DNA from: Collinsella sp. AM18-10 | GTDB taxonomy: Bacteria; Actinomycetota; Coriobacteriia; Coriobacteriales; Coriobacteriaceae | Assembly: GCF_003471585.1 (NCBI RefSeq) | Contig: NZ_QRJO01000001.1 | Coordinates: forward strand, 124,001-188,000 | Length of the DNA: 64,000 nucleotides | Direction of reading: 5' to 3' | In this document: in pieces, positions 40,580-50,426 of the stretch | Layout: the number at the start of each line of letters is the position of its first letter | How positions within the stretch are numbered: position 1 is the stretch's first letter | Position numbers and translations under genes: made by a program | The notes under the pieces: model-generated | What the model was told of the DNA's origin: nothing | The model's database searches: none | What the model saw: the letters and a program-made list of their open reading frames with translations, nothing else

Positions 40580-41605
40580 CTACAGGACAGCCGCCAGCGC
40601 GTCGATGTCCTCCTGCGTCGTGGCCCAGCTGGTGCAAAAGCGCACCACGGTGTGGGTCTCGTCGTACTTTTCCCAGTACTCGATCGCCGCATGCTCGCGA
40701 ATGCGGGCCATGTCCTCGTTGGGCAGAATCACAAACTGCTGGTTGGTGGGCGTCTCCAGGAAGAACTGGTAGCCGTGCTCGTGCAGCACGCGACGAAGCG
40801 CCTGCGCGGTTTCGATCGCCTGGCGACCAATCTCAAAATACAGGCCATCGGTAAAGAGCGCCTCAAACTGCACGCCCGTCAGGCGGCCCTTGGCCAGCAA
40901 CGCACCGTGCTGCTTAATGCGCGGAATGGGATGCGCCGGAGCGTGCATGCCGCAAAACACCACGGCCTCGCCGCACAGAGCGCCGCACTTGGTGCCGCCG
41001 ATGTAGAACACGTCGCACAGCTGTGCCAGCTCGGGCAGGGTGATGTCGCACTCGTCGGCTGCCAGCGCATAGGCCAGGCGGGCACCGTCCACAAACAGCG
41101 GAATCTCGCGCTTCTGGCACACCGCGTGAATCGCCGCGAGCTCGGCCTTGGAGTACAGCGTGCCGTACTCAGTCGACAGGCTCACGTACACCGCGCCCGG
41201 AAACACCGTGTGCTCGTAGCTCTCGTTTTCGTAGAACACCTGGATATAATTCTCGAGGTCCTCGGCATGCATCTTGCCCTCGTAGCCGGGAATGGTGAGC
41301 ACCTTGTGGCCGCCAAACTCGATGGCACCAGCCTCGTGGCAGGCAACGTGGCCGGTCTCGGCGGCAACGACGCCCTCGTAGGGCGCGAGCAGCATGTCGA
41401 TCACCGTCGCGTTGGCCTGTGTGCCGCCTACCAGGAAAAATACGTCGGCATCGGGCGCCTGGCAGGCCTCACGGATAAGCTGCTTGGCACGCTCGGTGTG
41501 TGCATCGGTGCCGTAGCCGGGCTGCGGCTCCATATTAGTGTCGACGAGCGCCTGCAGCACTGCCGGATGTGCGCCGTGGGAATAGTCATTGTTGAACGCG
41601 AGCAT
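40580..41605 (-). CDS. Low-specificity threonine aldolase (PLP-dependent)
   Basis: The product has 341 residues. It splits L-threonine or allo-threonine to glycine and acetaldehyde. The PLP lysine is in FYIGGTKCGAL (about residue 199), with FVDGARLAYAL holding the conserved Asp and Arg, and NNDYSHGAHPAVLQAL the substrate end. Length and layout fit the bacterial aldolase/beta-eliminating lyase family. GAGAGGA precedes the ATG. D versus L preference cannot be read from sequence here. Confidence 0.9.
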   Translation of the reverse strand: MLAFNNDYSHGAHPAVLQALVDTNMEPQPGYGTDAHTERAKQLIREACQAPDADVFFLVGGTQANATVIDMLLAPYEGVVAAETGHVACHEAGAIEFGGHKVLTIPGYEGKMHAEDLENYIQVFYENESYEHTVFPGAVYVSLSTEYGTLYSKAELAAIHAVCQKREIPLFVDGARLAYALAADECDITLPELAQLCDVFYIGGTKCGALCGEAVVFCGMHAPAHPIPRIKQHGALLAKGRLTGVQFEALFTDGLYFEIGRQAIETAQALRRVLHEHGYQFFLETPTNQQFVILPNEDMARIREHAAIEYWEKYDETHTVVRFCTSWATTQEDIDALAAVL

Positions 41606-41650
41606 GGTAATCCTCTCTAGCCGGGCACGGGCCCGATGATTCAGATGGGG

Positions 41651-42514
41651 CTATTGTACGCCGCTCGGATAGGCAATGCGCGCGGCAAGGCACTCGAGCG
41701 CCAGCACCAGTGCAAAGCCGCAGCTCACATCACTCAAAAAGTGCGCGCCGATCACGATGCGACCAAAGGCGACGAGCGCCGCAACCACAGCGGCGACCCA
41801 AAAGACCACGCGGCGGCGCGACGGCTTTTCCTTAAAGGCAGCCGCGGGAAGCCCGGCGAGCATAAGGCCGATCGCCGCGTGCGCCGTGTGTCCGCTCGCA
41901 AACGACTTAAAGCCGTCCTTGATTACGCCGGCCGCAATATAGCTCCACTTGTCGGGGTTGCCAATCACCCACCACGGCTGAAAATTGAGCCCCGGCGTGA
42001 CCTCGATCACGCGCATGCGCGGGCGCGACCACAGCGGCTTGACGATCACGTTGAGGATAATGGCCTGAGCGACCCACACGGCAAGCACCATCAACGCCCA
42101 GCGCGTGAGCTCGTCGGGATCGGTGTCGCGTGTGAGGCGGTAGGCGATGACGTTAACCGCGATGACCAACGCAAACGTCAGCACCAGCTGAAACGCGATG
42201 AGTTTGCCGCCGACACGCAGCGATCCGATAATCTCGTAGCCGACCAGGCCCACGTTGATCAGAATGCCCAGCGCGGCGAGCCACTTGCTCGCCTTGGAAT
42301 CGGGGCGTGCCGAGCGCACGAGCATAACGCCCGCGATGCTCGCCGTCAGCTCAAACGGTAGCTCGCCGGCCGCCTCGACAAAGCGACCGTACATGCTGCC
42401 GATGTTGAACAGCGCGCTCGAAATCTGATAATCGAAGAAACTGCCCACGCCCAGGCAGAGGGCAAGGATAACCGCGATAGCAGCGGCGTCTTTCTTATAG
42501 ATGTACCCGAACAT
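41651..42514 (-). CDS. PAP2-family membrane phosphatase
   Basis: The product has 287 residues with about six membrane helices. The three phosphatase motifs are KPLWSRPR (about 158), SFASGHTAH (about 207) and GRIVIGAHFLSD (about 252), which hold the Lys/Arg, the Ser-Gly-His and the His-Asp of the catalytic site. It probably acts on a lipid phosphate such as undecaprenyl pyrophosphate or phosphatidate. It lies downstream of mfd on the same strand, 56 bp away. Confidence 0.9.
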   Translation of the reverse strand: MFGYIYKKDAAAIAVILALCLGVGSFFDYQISSALFNIGSMYGRFVEAAGELPFELTASIAGVMLVRSARPDSKASKWLAALGILINVGLVGYEIIGSLRVGGKLIAFQLVLTFALVIAVNVIAYRLTRDTDPDELTRWALMVLAVWVAQAIILNVIVKPLWSRPRMRVIEVTPGLNFQPWWVIGNPDKWSYIAAGVIKDGFKSFASGHTAHAAIGLMLAGLPAAAFKEKPSRRRVVFWVAAVVAALVAFGRIVIGAHFLSDVSCGFALVLALECLAARIAYPSGVQ

Positions 42515-42570
42515 GCTTTCCTTTCGATGGAACCAGATTGCCCAAATGGGGCGTTTGCAGCGTCGACCCG

Positions 42571-45500
42571 TTAGTCGTCGTCGCTAGCGCCCAGCTGCTG
42601 TAGCAGCATGAGCGCAGCGGCCACAGGGCCGGTGCCGTCGTTGGCGTCGAGACCGCGACCCAGGCCGCTGCCCGCGCCGGCGCCCGCCTTGTAGGGCACC
42701 GATAGCTTGCGGCTCTTGGGGAAGTTCACCGCGCCATAGCGAGTCTTGAACTCGAAGGCCACCTTCTTGGGCACGTCTACGCCCAAAAACGTGATGCGGC
42801 CGCCACTGAGCGTGACGCTCTCGAGCCCCAGGCGCTCGCCGCGAATGCGGATGCGCGCGCGATTGAACAGGTTGAGTCCCGCCAACGGCAGCTCGCCATG
42901 CGCGGCCTCGGTCTCTTCCTGCACCTCGTCGATGCTCTCCAGGTCCTCGGCCGCTGCGAGCTTACGGTACACGAGCACGCGCTGGTCCACCGCCGGCAGG
43001 TACTCCTCGGACAAGAAGTAGTCGGCCGGCAGGTTAATACCCACGCTCGCCGCCTCCACGCCGGCGTCGTCATCGCCGCGCGCCTCGGCCACGGCCTGAC
43101 CCAGCATCTGCGTAAACAGGTCAAAGCCCACGCTCGACAGGTTACCGTGCTGCTCGGCACCCATGAGCGAACCGGCGCCGCGGATCTCCAGGTCGCGCAT
43201 GGCGATACGCATGCCGCTGCCCAGGTCCTGGAACTCGGACAGTGCAGTCAGGCGCGCCGTTGCCTCCTCGGTGAGCGGCAGCTCGCCCGGGAACATAAAG
43301 TATGCGTAGGCCTGCGTGGCAGAGCGACCCACACGGCCCTTGAGCTGGTAGAGCTGCGCCAGACCCAGGCGCTGTGAGTCCTCGATGATCAGCGTGTTGG
43401 CGGTCGCGTTGTCGATGCCGCTCTCCACGATGGTCGTGGCGATGAGCACGTCGATCTTTTTGGTCGCGAACTCGATCATCACGTCCTCGACCTCGCGCGG
43501 ACTCATCTTGCCGTGCGCCACGCCCACGCGCGCCTCGGGCGCGGCCTCGTGCACGCGCGCCACGGCGTCGTCGATGGTCTTGACGCGGTTGGACACGTAG
43601 TACACCTGGCCGCCGCGACCCACCTCCAGGCGAATCGCCGCGCTCACCACATCGGGGTCGTACTCCCCCACGTGCACGATCACGGGACGACGCCCGGTCG
43701 GTGGCGTGGTAATCAGGCTCATGTCGCGCACGCCGCTCGTGGCCATCTGCATGGTACGCGGGATGGGCGTGGCCGAAAGCGTGAGCACGTCAATCTGCTC
43801 ACGCAGGTTCTTGAGCTGCTCCTTGTGCTGCACACCAAAGCGCTGCTCTTCGTCGATGATCACCATGCCCAGGTTCTTGGGGTTCACGTCGGCAGAAAGC
43901 AAGCGGTGCGTGCCGATGAGCACATCAATCGTGCCCTCGGCAAACGCCTTGAGTGCGCGCTTTTGCTGCGCCGGCGTGCGGAAGCGGCTGAGCACCTCGA
44001 CCTCAAGGCCAAACGGGGCAAAGCGCTCAAAGAACGTCTCGTAGTGCTGCTGGGCCAGAATGGTCGTGGGGCAGAGCACCATGACCTGGCGTCCGGAGTC
44101 AACGCACTTAAACGCCGCGCGCAGGGCGACCTCGGTCTTGCCAAAGCCCACGTCGCCGCAGAGCAGGCGGTCCATGGGCTTGGGCGCCTCCATGTCGGCC
44201 TTAATGTCGGCGATGGCCTCCAGCTGATCGCGCGTCTCGTCGTAGGGGAAGCTCTCCTCCATCTCGATCTGCTCGGGCGTATCGGGAGGACAGGCGACAC
44301 CGGCAATCGAGGAGCGGCGCGTATACAGATCGACCAGGTCAAACGCCAGCTTTTTGGCGTTCTTGCGCGCCTTGTTGGTGGCACGCGTCCAGTCGGCGGT
44401 GTTGAGCCTGGTCAGGCGCGGCTTGTCGCCGTCGGGTCCAACATAGCGCGTGATGCGGTCGACCTGCTCGAGCGGCACGTAGAGCTTGTCGCCATCGGCA
44501 TATTCCAGCAAAAAGTAGTCGCGTTCCTTGCCGCCCACTTCCTGGCGCGCGATCTCGCTAAAGAGCGCGATGCCGTGGGTAGCATGCACCACGTAGTCGC
44601 CCGGCTTAAACGGGAAGGTGATCTGCGTAATGTCCACCTTGCGGCGGCTGCGCGCGCGGTTGGCGTCCATGCGGGCGTTGAGGTCAGCGATCGAGAACAC
44701 GGCCAGGTTGGCATCGGGCACCACCACGCCCTGCGGCAGGGCGGCATCAACAAAGGTCACGCGTCCGCGCGAGATGGTGGGCACGGCGGCACCGGCGGCA
44801 GCTTGGGCGGCACCCGCCTCGAGCGAGCGGGCGTTGAGCGCATCGGCGCGGCGCTCGCGAATGGAAGCATGGGCCTCCTGGCGCGCGGCACGGTCGGCAG
44901 AATCCGCCGCCGCCACGCGCACACGGTCGCCGATAGCGCCCGCGTTTTCGGGCGCCGCGGTCAGCGACTCCTCAAAGGTTATGCCCTCGTCGCCAAAGGT
45001 GAGCTCCATCGACTCGCGCGCACCGCGGTCGGGGATGGCAAACACGCAGGCATAACGCTTGCCCACGACCTCCTGGACGCGCGTCATAAAACGGTTGTCC
45101 GAGCCTGCGATGGCCGGCTGCTCAATCTTGAGCTCTGCCGTCACCGCACCGCCGGCACGGATGAGGCTTACGTAGTTCAAGCGCTGCTGGGCACCAAAAT
45201 CGAGCTGTTGAGCGCGCACGTACAGACCGTCCAGACGGTCAATCCCCGCCTCGCCGGCACGGGCCTCGATATCCTCGTAGGCGCGCAGACAGTCATCGAA
45301 CAGCGAGCGCGGCTCGGACAGGACCACAAGCGCCTTGCCGTTCACGTGCGCCAACGGGCTCACGGTCTGGCCGTACATCACCGGCAAAAAGCGGTCGAGC
45401 TCGGGCGTGACGATGCGCGCGTCCACCATCTCGAGCAGCGCCGCCAGCTTGCTGTCGTCCTGGCTGGCGCGGTAGAGCGCCACGTGCATGTTGTGGACGG

Positions 45501-46203
45501 CCTCGTCGGTAAGCGCCAGCTCACGACAGGGGAAGATCTCGATGCTGTCCTCGTTGCCGATGGTCTGGCCCGTGGAACTCACCATGCGGCGGATACGGTC
45601 GATCTCGTCGCCAAAAAACTCGATGCGCACGGGCGCCTTTTCCTGTGCGGGAAACACCTCGACGGTGTCACCGTGCACGCGGAACAGGCCGGGTGCATCG
45701 GCGGCGCCGGCATTGGTGTAGCCCATGCCCACCAGGCGCTGCGGCACCTCGTCAAAAGGGATCTCCTCGCCCACCGCAAAGGTCGTGGACTCCCAGTAGC
45801 GGCTCTCGACCGGCGGCACGCAGCGCAGCAGTGCGCGGGCCGAGGCGACCATAATGCAGTTGTCGCCGCGCACGATGCGCCCGAGCGCCTCGCAGCGCTG
45901 CGCCACCACGGCGTCGTCGGGCGCCTGCTCGCGCCACGGATAGTCCTTGCGCTCGGGGAAGCGGCACACGTGCGCCAGCCCCACATAGGCGGCAAGGCTG
46001 CGGGCGGCACGATCGGCCGCGTCCTCGCCGCTCACAATGTAGACCGTGGGGCGCGGACGGCGCGCAAACTGGGCGGCAGCCATAAGCGTGCGACCCGACT
46101 GAGACACGGCCAGCGTCACGTCCTCGCCAGAATCGAGCCCGGCCTCGACGGTCTGCAGCGCCTCGGCAGTGTAGAGCTGCGCGGCTATACGGTGAATGAG
46201 CAT
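42571..46203 (-). CDS. mfd: Transcription-repair coupling factor Mfd
   Basis: About 1210 residues from the ATG at 46203, which has GGAGG 6 bases upstream. Mfd removes RNA polymerase stalled at lesions and recruits UvrA. The UvrB-like N-terminal part, the RNA polymerase-binding domain (FKPGDYVVHATHGIALF, about 540), and the RecG-like translocase are present: LLCGDVGFGKTEVALRAAF (Walker A), DEEQRFGVQHKE, and TLSATPIPRTMQMA, then VGRSATQAYAYF. The C-terminal D7 part is followed by a GAGAGSGLGRGL tail. GCAGCGTCGACC lies next to the stop, as near family F repeats. Confidence 0.97.
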   Translation of the reverse strand: MLIHRIAAQLYTAEALQTVEAGLDSGEDVTLAVSQSGRTLMAAAQFARRPRPTVYIVSGEDAADRAARSLAAYVGLAHVCRFPERKDYPWREQAPDDAVVAQRCEALGRIVRGDNCIMVASARALLRCVPPVESRYWESTTFAVGEEIPFDEVPQRLVGMGYTNAGAADAPGLFRVHGDTVEVFPAQEKAPVRIEFFGDEIDRIRRMVSSTGQTIGNEDSIEIFPCRELALTDEAVHNMHVALYRASQDDSKLAALLEMVDARIVTPELDRFLPVMYGQTVSPLAHVNGKALVVLSEPRSLFDDCLRAYEDIEARAGEAGIDRLDGLYVRAQQLDFGAQQRLNYVSLIRAGGAVTAELKIEQPAIAGSDNRFMTRVQEVVGKRYACVFAIPDRGARESMELTFGDEGITFEESLTAAPENAGAIGDRVRVAAADSADRAARQEAHASIRERRADALNARSLEAGAAQAAAGAAVPTISRGRVTFVDAALPQGVVVPDANLAVFSIADLNARMDANRARSRRKVDITQITFPFKPGDYVVHATHGIALFSEIARQEVGGKERDYFLLEYADGDKLYVPLEQVDRITRYVGPDGDKPRLTRLNTADWTRATNKARKNAKKLAFDLVDLYTRRSSIAGVACPPDTPEQIEMEESFPYDETRDQLEAIADIKADMEAPKPMDRLLCGDVGFGKTEVALRAAFKCVDSGRQVMVLCPTTILAQQHYETFFERFAPFGLEVEVLSRFRTPAQQKRALKAFAEGTIDVLIGTHRLLSADVNPKNLGMVIIDEEQRFGVQHKEQLKNLREQIDVLTLSATPIPRTMQMATSGVRDMSLITTPPTGRRPVIVHVGEYDPDVVSAAIRLEVGRGGQVYYVSNRVKTIDDAVARVHEAAPEARVGVAHGKMSPREVEDVMIEFATKKIDVLIATTIVESGIDNATANTLIIEDSQRLGLAQLYQLKGRVGRSATQAYAYFMFPGELPLTEEATARLTALSEFQDLGSGMRIAMRDLEIRGAGSLMGAEQHGNLSSVGFDLFTQMLGQAVAEARGDDDAGVEAASVGINLPADYFLSEEYLPAVDQRVLVYRKLAAAEDLESIDEVQEETEAAHGELPLAGLNLFNRARIRIRGERLGLESVTLSGGRITFLGVDVPKKVAFEFKTRYGAVNFPKSRKLSVPYKAGAGAGSGLGRGLDANDGTGPVAAALMLLQQLGASDDD

Positions 46204-46227
46204 GCTGTTCCTCCGGCATCGCAACGC

Positions 46228-46257
46228 CAAAAGCCCGCCGGGGCAAGCTCGGCGGGT
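46228..46257 (-). terminator. Terminator between nth and mfd
   Basis: On the minus strand CCCGCCG and CGGCGGG pair around AGCTTGCCC, and CTTTTGG follows. Confidence 0.7.
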
Positions 46258-46360
46258 CGTACGTCAAATACATTGTCTGTCATGGTAGCGCATGGAGAGA
46301 ACTCCGGCTCAAGGGCAAACCCGGCCCCGCAAAAAACGCCAGACGAAGATGCGTTCCGCC

Positions 46361-47026
46361 CTACCCCGTCACGCGCACGCTGGGGCACAAATCTGCCAGC
46401 GGACACTCGCCGCACTTGGGTTTGCGGGCGTCGCAGATCTCGCGACCAAAGGTAATCCACTGATGGTTGACCGACTCCCAATACTCGTGCGGCAAAATCT
46501 TGAGCAGATCCTGCTCGGTCTTGAGCGGCTCCTTGGCATGCGTCTTGGGACTCAACATCAGGCGGTGCGCAATGCGGTTGACGTGCGTGTCCACCGCAAT
46601 GCCCTCCACGATGCCATACCCCACGTTGAGCACGATGTTCGCCGTCTTGCGTCCCACGCCCGGCAGCTTTACAAGCTCCTTCATGTCGGCCGGTACCTCG
46701 CCGCCATAGTCGGCGACGATCATCTGCGCGGCCTCGACGGCATGCTTGGCTTTGCTCTTGTAGAAGCCGAGTGACTTGATGGTGTCTGCCACGTCAGCCA
46801 CGCTCGCCCCGGCCATGGCCTCGGGCGTGGGCCACTGGGCAAACAGCCGCGGCGTCACCTTGTTGACCTGCGCGTCGGTCGTTTGCGCCGAGAGTAGCAC
46901 CGCGATCAGCAGGCGGAAGGGATTCTCGTGGTCCAAAAAGCACTCGACCGGGCCATAGCGACGGTTGAGGCGCTCGCACACCTCGATGGCGCGCTCGCGC
47001 TTGGCGGCATTGGTCTCGCGTGGCAT
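46361..47026 (-). CDS. nth: Endonuclease III (DNA glycosylase/AP lyase)
   Basis: The product has 221 residues. It removes oxidised pyrimidines and nicks abasic sites. The helix-hairpin-helix is LPGVGRKTANIVL with the catalytic lysine, the catalytic aspartate is in VDTHVNRIA, and the Fe-S ligands are C-x6-C-x2-C-x5-C at the end (CDARKPKCGECPLADLC). The start has GAGGAG 5 bases upstream. It lies upstream of mfd, so two repair genes follow each other. Confidence 0.96.
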   Translation of the reverse strand: MPRETNAAKRERAIEVCERLNRRYGPVECFLDHENPFRLLIAVLLSAQTTDAQVNKVTPRLFAQWPTPEAMAGASVADVADTIKSLGFYKSKAKHAVEAAQMIVADYGGEVPADMKELVKLPGVGRKTANIVLNVGYGIVEGIAVDTHVNRIAHRLMLSPKTHAKEPLKTEQDLLKILPHEYWESVNHQWITFGREICDARKPKCGECPLADLCPSVRVTG

Positions 47027-47089
47027 AACGACTCCTCAGCTCAACGGCACAATAAACTTATGGGCACAATTGTCCCACGTCCGAGACGC

Positions 47090-48892
47090 TTACGCCTCCA
47101 AGAATGCGCCGGTCTGACGGCTCCACAGGCTCGCGTACTCGCCACCCGCCTCGACGAGCTGCGCATGCGTGCCGTCCTCGACAATCTCACCATCGGCCAG
47201 CACCACAATGCGGTCGAGTGCCGCCACGGTGGACAGGCGGTGCGCCACCACAATGGAGGTGCGCCCGCGCATCAGGTTCTCGAGCGCCTCCTGCACCAGC
47301 GCCTCGGACTCGCTGTCAAGGGCAGAGGTCGCCTCGTCGAGCACCAGAATCGGCGCGTCGGTGAGGATGGCGCGGGCGATGGCCACGCGCTGGCGTTGGC
47401 CGCCCGAAAGCTTGACGCCGCGCTCGCCCACCATGGTGTCAAAGCCGTTGGGTAGGCGGTCGATAAACTCGGTCGCATTAGCCAAGCGAGCCGCCTCGCG
47501 GATCTGCTCGTCGGTGGCGTCGGGACGTCCGTAGGCGATATTCTCGCGAATGGAGCGATGGAACAGCAGCGCTTCCTGCGGCACGTAGGCAACCTGGCGG
47601 CGCAGGCTCTGCTGCGTGCAGTGCGAGACATCCTGACCGTCCACGAGCACGCGGCCGCCCTGAACATCGTCCAGACGCAGCAGCAGCTTGGTGAGCGTCG
47701 TCTTACCCGAGCCCGATTTGCCCACCAGGCCCACGCGCTGGCCCGCCGCCACATGAAGTGTCAGGTCATCGAACACGTTCTCGCCCGCCGCAGCGTCACG
47801 GTACGCAAAGCTCAGGTGCTCAAAATCAATCCCGCCCTCGGTCACTTTGAGCTCGGGAGCATGCTCGTCGTCCGCCACCAGGCGCGGCTCGTCCAGCACG
47901 CGCGTCATCTCGGCGGCGTCACCCAGCGCGCGGTTAATGCGCTGCATCATGGAACTCACGTAGTTCAGACGCATGGTGAGGTTATACGTGTAGGTAAAGA
48001 TCATGACGAGCGAGCCGGCCGAGATGCCAAACCACGCGTTGCCGCCCGCCACGAACACACTCACCACGGCCATGGTGACGACGATAAGGCCCGAGGTTGT
48101 AAAGTTGCGCTGCATCATGGCGTGCATCGATACCGTCTCGGCATCGCGCGCGGCGCGGTCGGCGGCATCGAACAGATCGTGCTCAAAGTCCTCGCGCCCG
48201 CAGGTCTTGACGGCCAGGATGTTCGTAACCGCGTCGGACAGCACACCCGAGAGCTTGTTTTGTGCGGCGGACGTCGCGGCCGAAAGCGGCATGATGCGCT
48301 TGTACATAAGCCAGACAAACGCAATGTAGACGACCATGATGCCCACCAGGATCACGGTAAATACTGGCACCACCGGGGCGAGCGCCGCCACCGTGCAGAC
48401 GACCGAGGTGATGGTGGGAATGAGCGAATACACCGTCACGTCCACCAGCCCCGTATAGCCGCTCATAAAACGGCTCGTCTGGCTCACAAGCGATCCGCCA
48501 AAGCGGCTGGTGTGGAACGTCATGGATTGATTGGAGAGCGTGTCGAAGCACAGGCGCGCCAGGTGATAGTTGACCGCGATCTCGAGCTTGTAGACGGTGT
48601 AGTCCTGCAGCTTGGAGAGGATCTGTCCCACCAGGTTGACGAGCACGAGCGCCAAAATGTAGGGACCGAAGACCTCAAACACCTGGTCGCCCGCTACGGG
48701 GCCGGCTTGGACACGATCGACGATGAGGGCCATAACGTAGGTGTTGGCAAACGTGAGCAAAAAGATGTAGCCCGCCGACGAGAACACCGAGAGAAAGACG
48801 ATCAGCGGCTGCGTGCGCGTGACATCCCAAAAACGCTGCAGCGTGCGGCGCACGGTTGAGCGTTTGAGCGGGCTGGTGCTTCTCTGAGACAT
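47090..48892 (-). CDS. ABC transporter, fused permease and ATPase (exporter type)
   Basis: The product has 600 residues. The ATG at 48892 has AAAGGAA 4 bases upstream. Six membrane helices lie in the first 320 residues. The ATPase domain has Walker A GLVGKSGSGKTT (about 394), the Q-loop AYVPQEALLFH, signature LSGGQRQRVAIARA, Walker B ILVLDEATSALD and VVAHRLSTV. It works as a homodimer or with another half-transporter; no partner is adjacent. Substrate could be a lipid, peptide or drug. Confidence 0.94.
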   Translation of the reverse strand: MSQRSTSPLKRSTVRRTLQRFWDVTRTQPLIVFLSVFSSAGYIFLLTFANTYVMALIVDRVQAGPVAGDQVFEVFGPYILALVLVNLVGQILSKLQDYTVYKLEIAVNYHLARLCFDTLSNQSMTFHTSRFGGSLVSQTSRFMSGYTGLVDVTVYSLIPTITSVVCTVAALAPVVPVFTVILVGIMVVYIAFVWLMYKRIMPLSAATSAAQNKLSGVLSDAVTNILAVKTCGREDFEHDLFDAADRAARDAETVSMHAMMQRNFTTSGLIVVTMAVVSVFVAGGNAWFGISAGSLVMIFTYTYNLTMRLNYVSSMMQRINRALGDAAEMTRVLDEPRLVADDEHAPELKVTEGGIDFEHLSFAYRDAAAGENVFDDLTLHVAAGQRVGLVGKSGSGKTTLTKLLLRLDDVQGGRVLVDGQDVSHCTQQSLRRQVAYVPQEALLFHRSIRENIAYGRPDATDEQIREAARLANATEFIDRLPNGFDTMVGERGVKLSGGQRQRVAIARAILTDAPILVLDEATSALDSESEALVQEALENLMRGRTSIVVAHRLSTVAALDRIVVLADGEIVEDGTHAQLVEAGGEYASLWSRQTGAFLEA

Positions 48893-48969
48893 GGGCTTCC
48901 TTTCGCGTCTGATAGGGCGAAAGGCCATTGTTGCACATTAAAGTGCGCTTTAGGCAAGTGCGATGCGAA

Positions 48970-49011
48970 AAGCGGTGGGGCACCCGCGTTTACGCCGGCG
49001 CCCCACCGTCT
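48970..49011 (-). terminator. Terminator after rmuC
   Basis: On the minus strand GGTGGGGC and GCCCCACC form the base of a GC-rich hairpin, then GCTTTTCG. Confidence 0.75.
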
Positions 49012-49019
49012 TGTTGCAA

Positions 49020-50375
49020 TTAGCCCTCGTCTTCTTGATCTGTGGGAAGGCCCGCGGGCGTGAGTCCCAAGATCTCATCGGCTTGGTCGGCATCTTCCAG
49101 CGCGTCGATGTCCTTGAGTTTGCGCTCCATGACGTTGGTGCGCGTGGTGATGATGCCCTCGACCGTTTTGCCCGCAGTCTCGATCTGCTGCTGGGCGCGA
49201 CGCAGCGCCGCCTGATAGCGCGGTAGTTCGGCTTTGACGGCGGAAAGCACGCGTAGCACGTCGTCGGTGCGCTTTTGCAGCCTAAACGTCTGGTAGCTCA
49301 TCTGCAGGCTGTTGAGGATGGCCGCCATGGTGCTGGGGCCGGCAACGTTGACGTGATAGTCGCGGCCCAGGGTCTCGATAAGCCCAGGGCGCGTGACGAC
49401 CTCGGCGTACAGGCCCTCAAACGGAACGAACAGAATGCCAAAGTTGGTGGTCGCGGGCACGCTCAGGTACTTTTCGCAGATGTCCTTTGCCTCGCGCTTC
49501 ACCATGGTGTCGAGCGTCTTGCGCGCGGCGGCGACGGCCTCCGCGTCGCCCGACTCCTGGGCGTCGAGCAGATGCTCATACGCATCGCCCGGGAATTTGG
49601 AGTCAATCGGCAGCAGCACGGGATCGCCCTCGTCTACCGGCAGCTTGACGGCAAACTCAACGCGCTCCGAGGCGCCGGGCTTGGTGGCGACGTTTTCCAG
49701 ATACTGGTCGGGCGTAAGGATGTCCGCCAGGATCGCACCCAGCTGCACCTCGCCCAAAATGCCACGCGCCTTGACATTGCCCAGCACGCGCTTGAGGTCG
49801 CCTACGCCGGTGGCGATAGATTGCATATCGCCCAGGCCCTTATACACGGCCTCGAGCTGGTCGCTCACCTGCTTAAACGATGCCGACAGTCGGTCGTTGA
49901 GCGTGCGAGAGAGCTTCTCGTCCACCGTCACGCGCATCTGATCGAGCTGCACGTTGTTGTCTTTGCGGATGGCGCCCAGCTGAGCATCGACCGTCTCGCG
50001 CACCTTGTCCAGGCGATGCTCGATGCCCTCGCGGTTGGCGCCAAGCTGTTGGGCCGTCTCACGGCGCAGGTCGTCCATACGGTCGCCAGCCTGCGAGAAC
50101 TCGCGCGCAATGGTCAGGTAGCGCTGCTGCTCTACGGCGGCGTCGGTCGTCTGCTGCTGCGCGATGGCGTTTGCCGTGCGGCGGGTTTCTGCCAACGCCA
50201 CATTAAGGGCGTCGAGTGCATTGTTGGCCTGTTCAAGTGCCGCCAGCGTCTCCGCGCTACTGTCGCCACGCTCCCGCAGCTCGGCACGCAGGCTCTTGAG
50301 CTGGAGGGCGCAAGCCGCAGCGACCCCCACCGCCACCAAGGCGATCACAACAAGCACAATATCAATAGCAGACAT
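49020..50375 (-). CDS. rmuC: RmuC-family DNA recombination protein
   Basis: The product has 451 residues; the ATG at 50375 has GCGGAG upstream. Residues 1-25 form one membrane helix (IDIVLVVIALVAVGVAAAC). A long coiled coil follows to about 200. The nuclease-like RmuC domain contains RGILGEVQLGAILADIL, LLPIDSKFPGDAYEHLLDA and GILFVPFEGLYAEV. It limits sequence inversions in E. coli. It is a single gene. Confidence 0.93.
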   Translation of the reverse strand: MSAIDIVLVVIALVAVGVAAACALQLKSLRAELRERGDSSAETLAALEQANNALDALNVALAETRRTANAIAQQQTTDAAVEQQRYLTIAREFSQAGDRMDDLRRETAQQLGANREGIEHRLDKVRETVDAQLGAIRKDNNVQLDQMRVTVDEKLSRTLNDRLSASFKQVSDQLEAVYKGLGDMQSIATGVGDLKRVLGNVKARGILGEVQLGAILADILTPDQYLENVATKPGASERVEFAVKLPVDEGDPVLLPIDSKFPGDAYEHLLDAQESGDAEAVAAARKTLDTMVKREAKDICEKYLSVPATTNFGILFVPFEGLYAEVVTRPGLIETLGRDYHVNVAGPSTMAAILNSLQMSYQTFRLQKRTDDVLRVLSAVKAELPRYQAALRRAQQQIETAGKTVEGIITTRTNVMERKLKDIDALEDADQADEILGLTPAGLPTDQEDEG

Positions 50376-50426
50376 AAACTCCGCCCAACAAACCCAATCG
50401 ATTATCAATCAAAACCGCGATCAATC

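Noticed and set aside
43513..46455. Open frame of 980 codons on the plus strand opposite mfd
   Set aside because: It is antisense to Mfd, whose motifs are complete on the other strand; it results from high GC at third positions.
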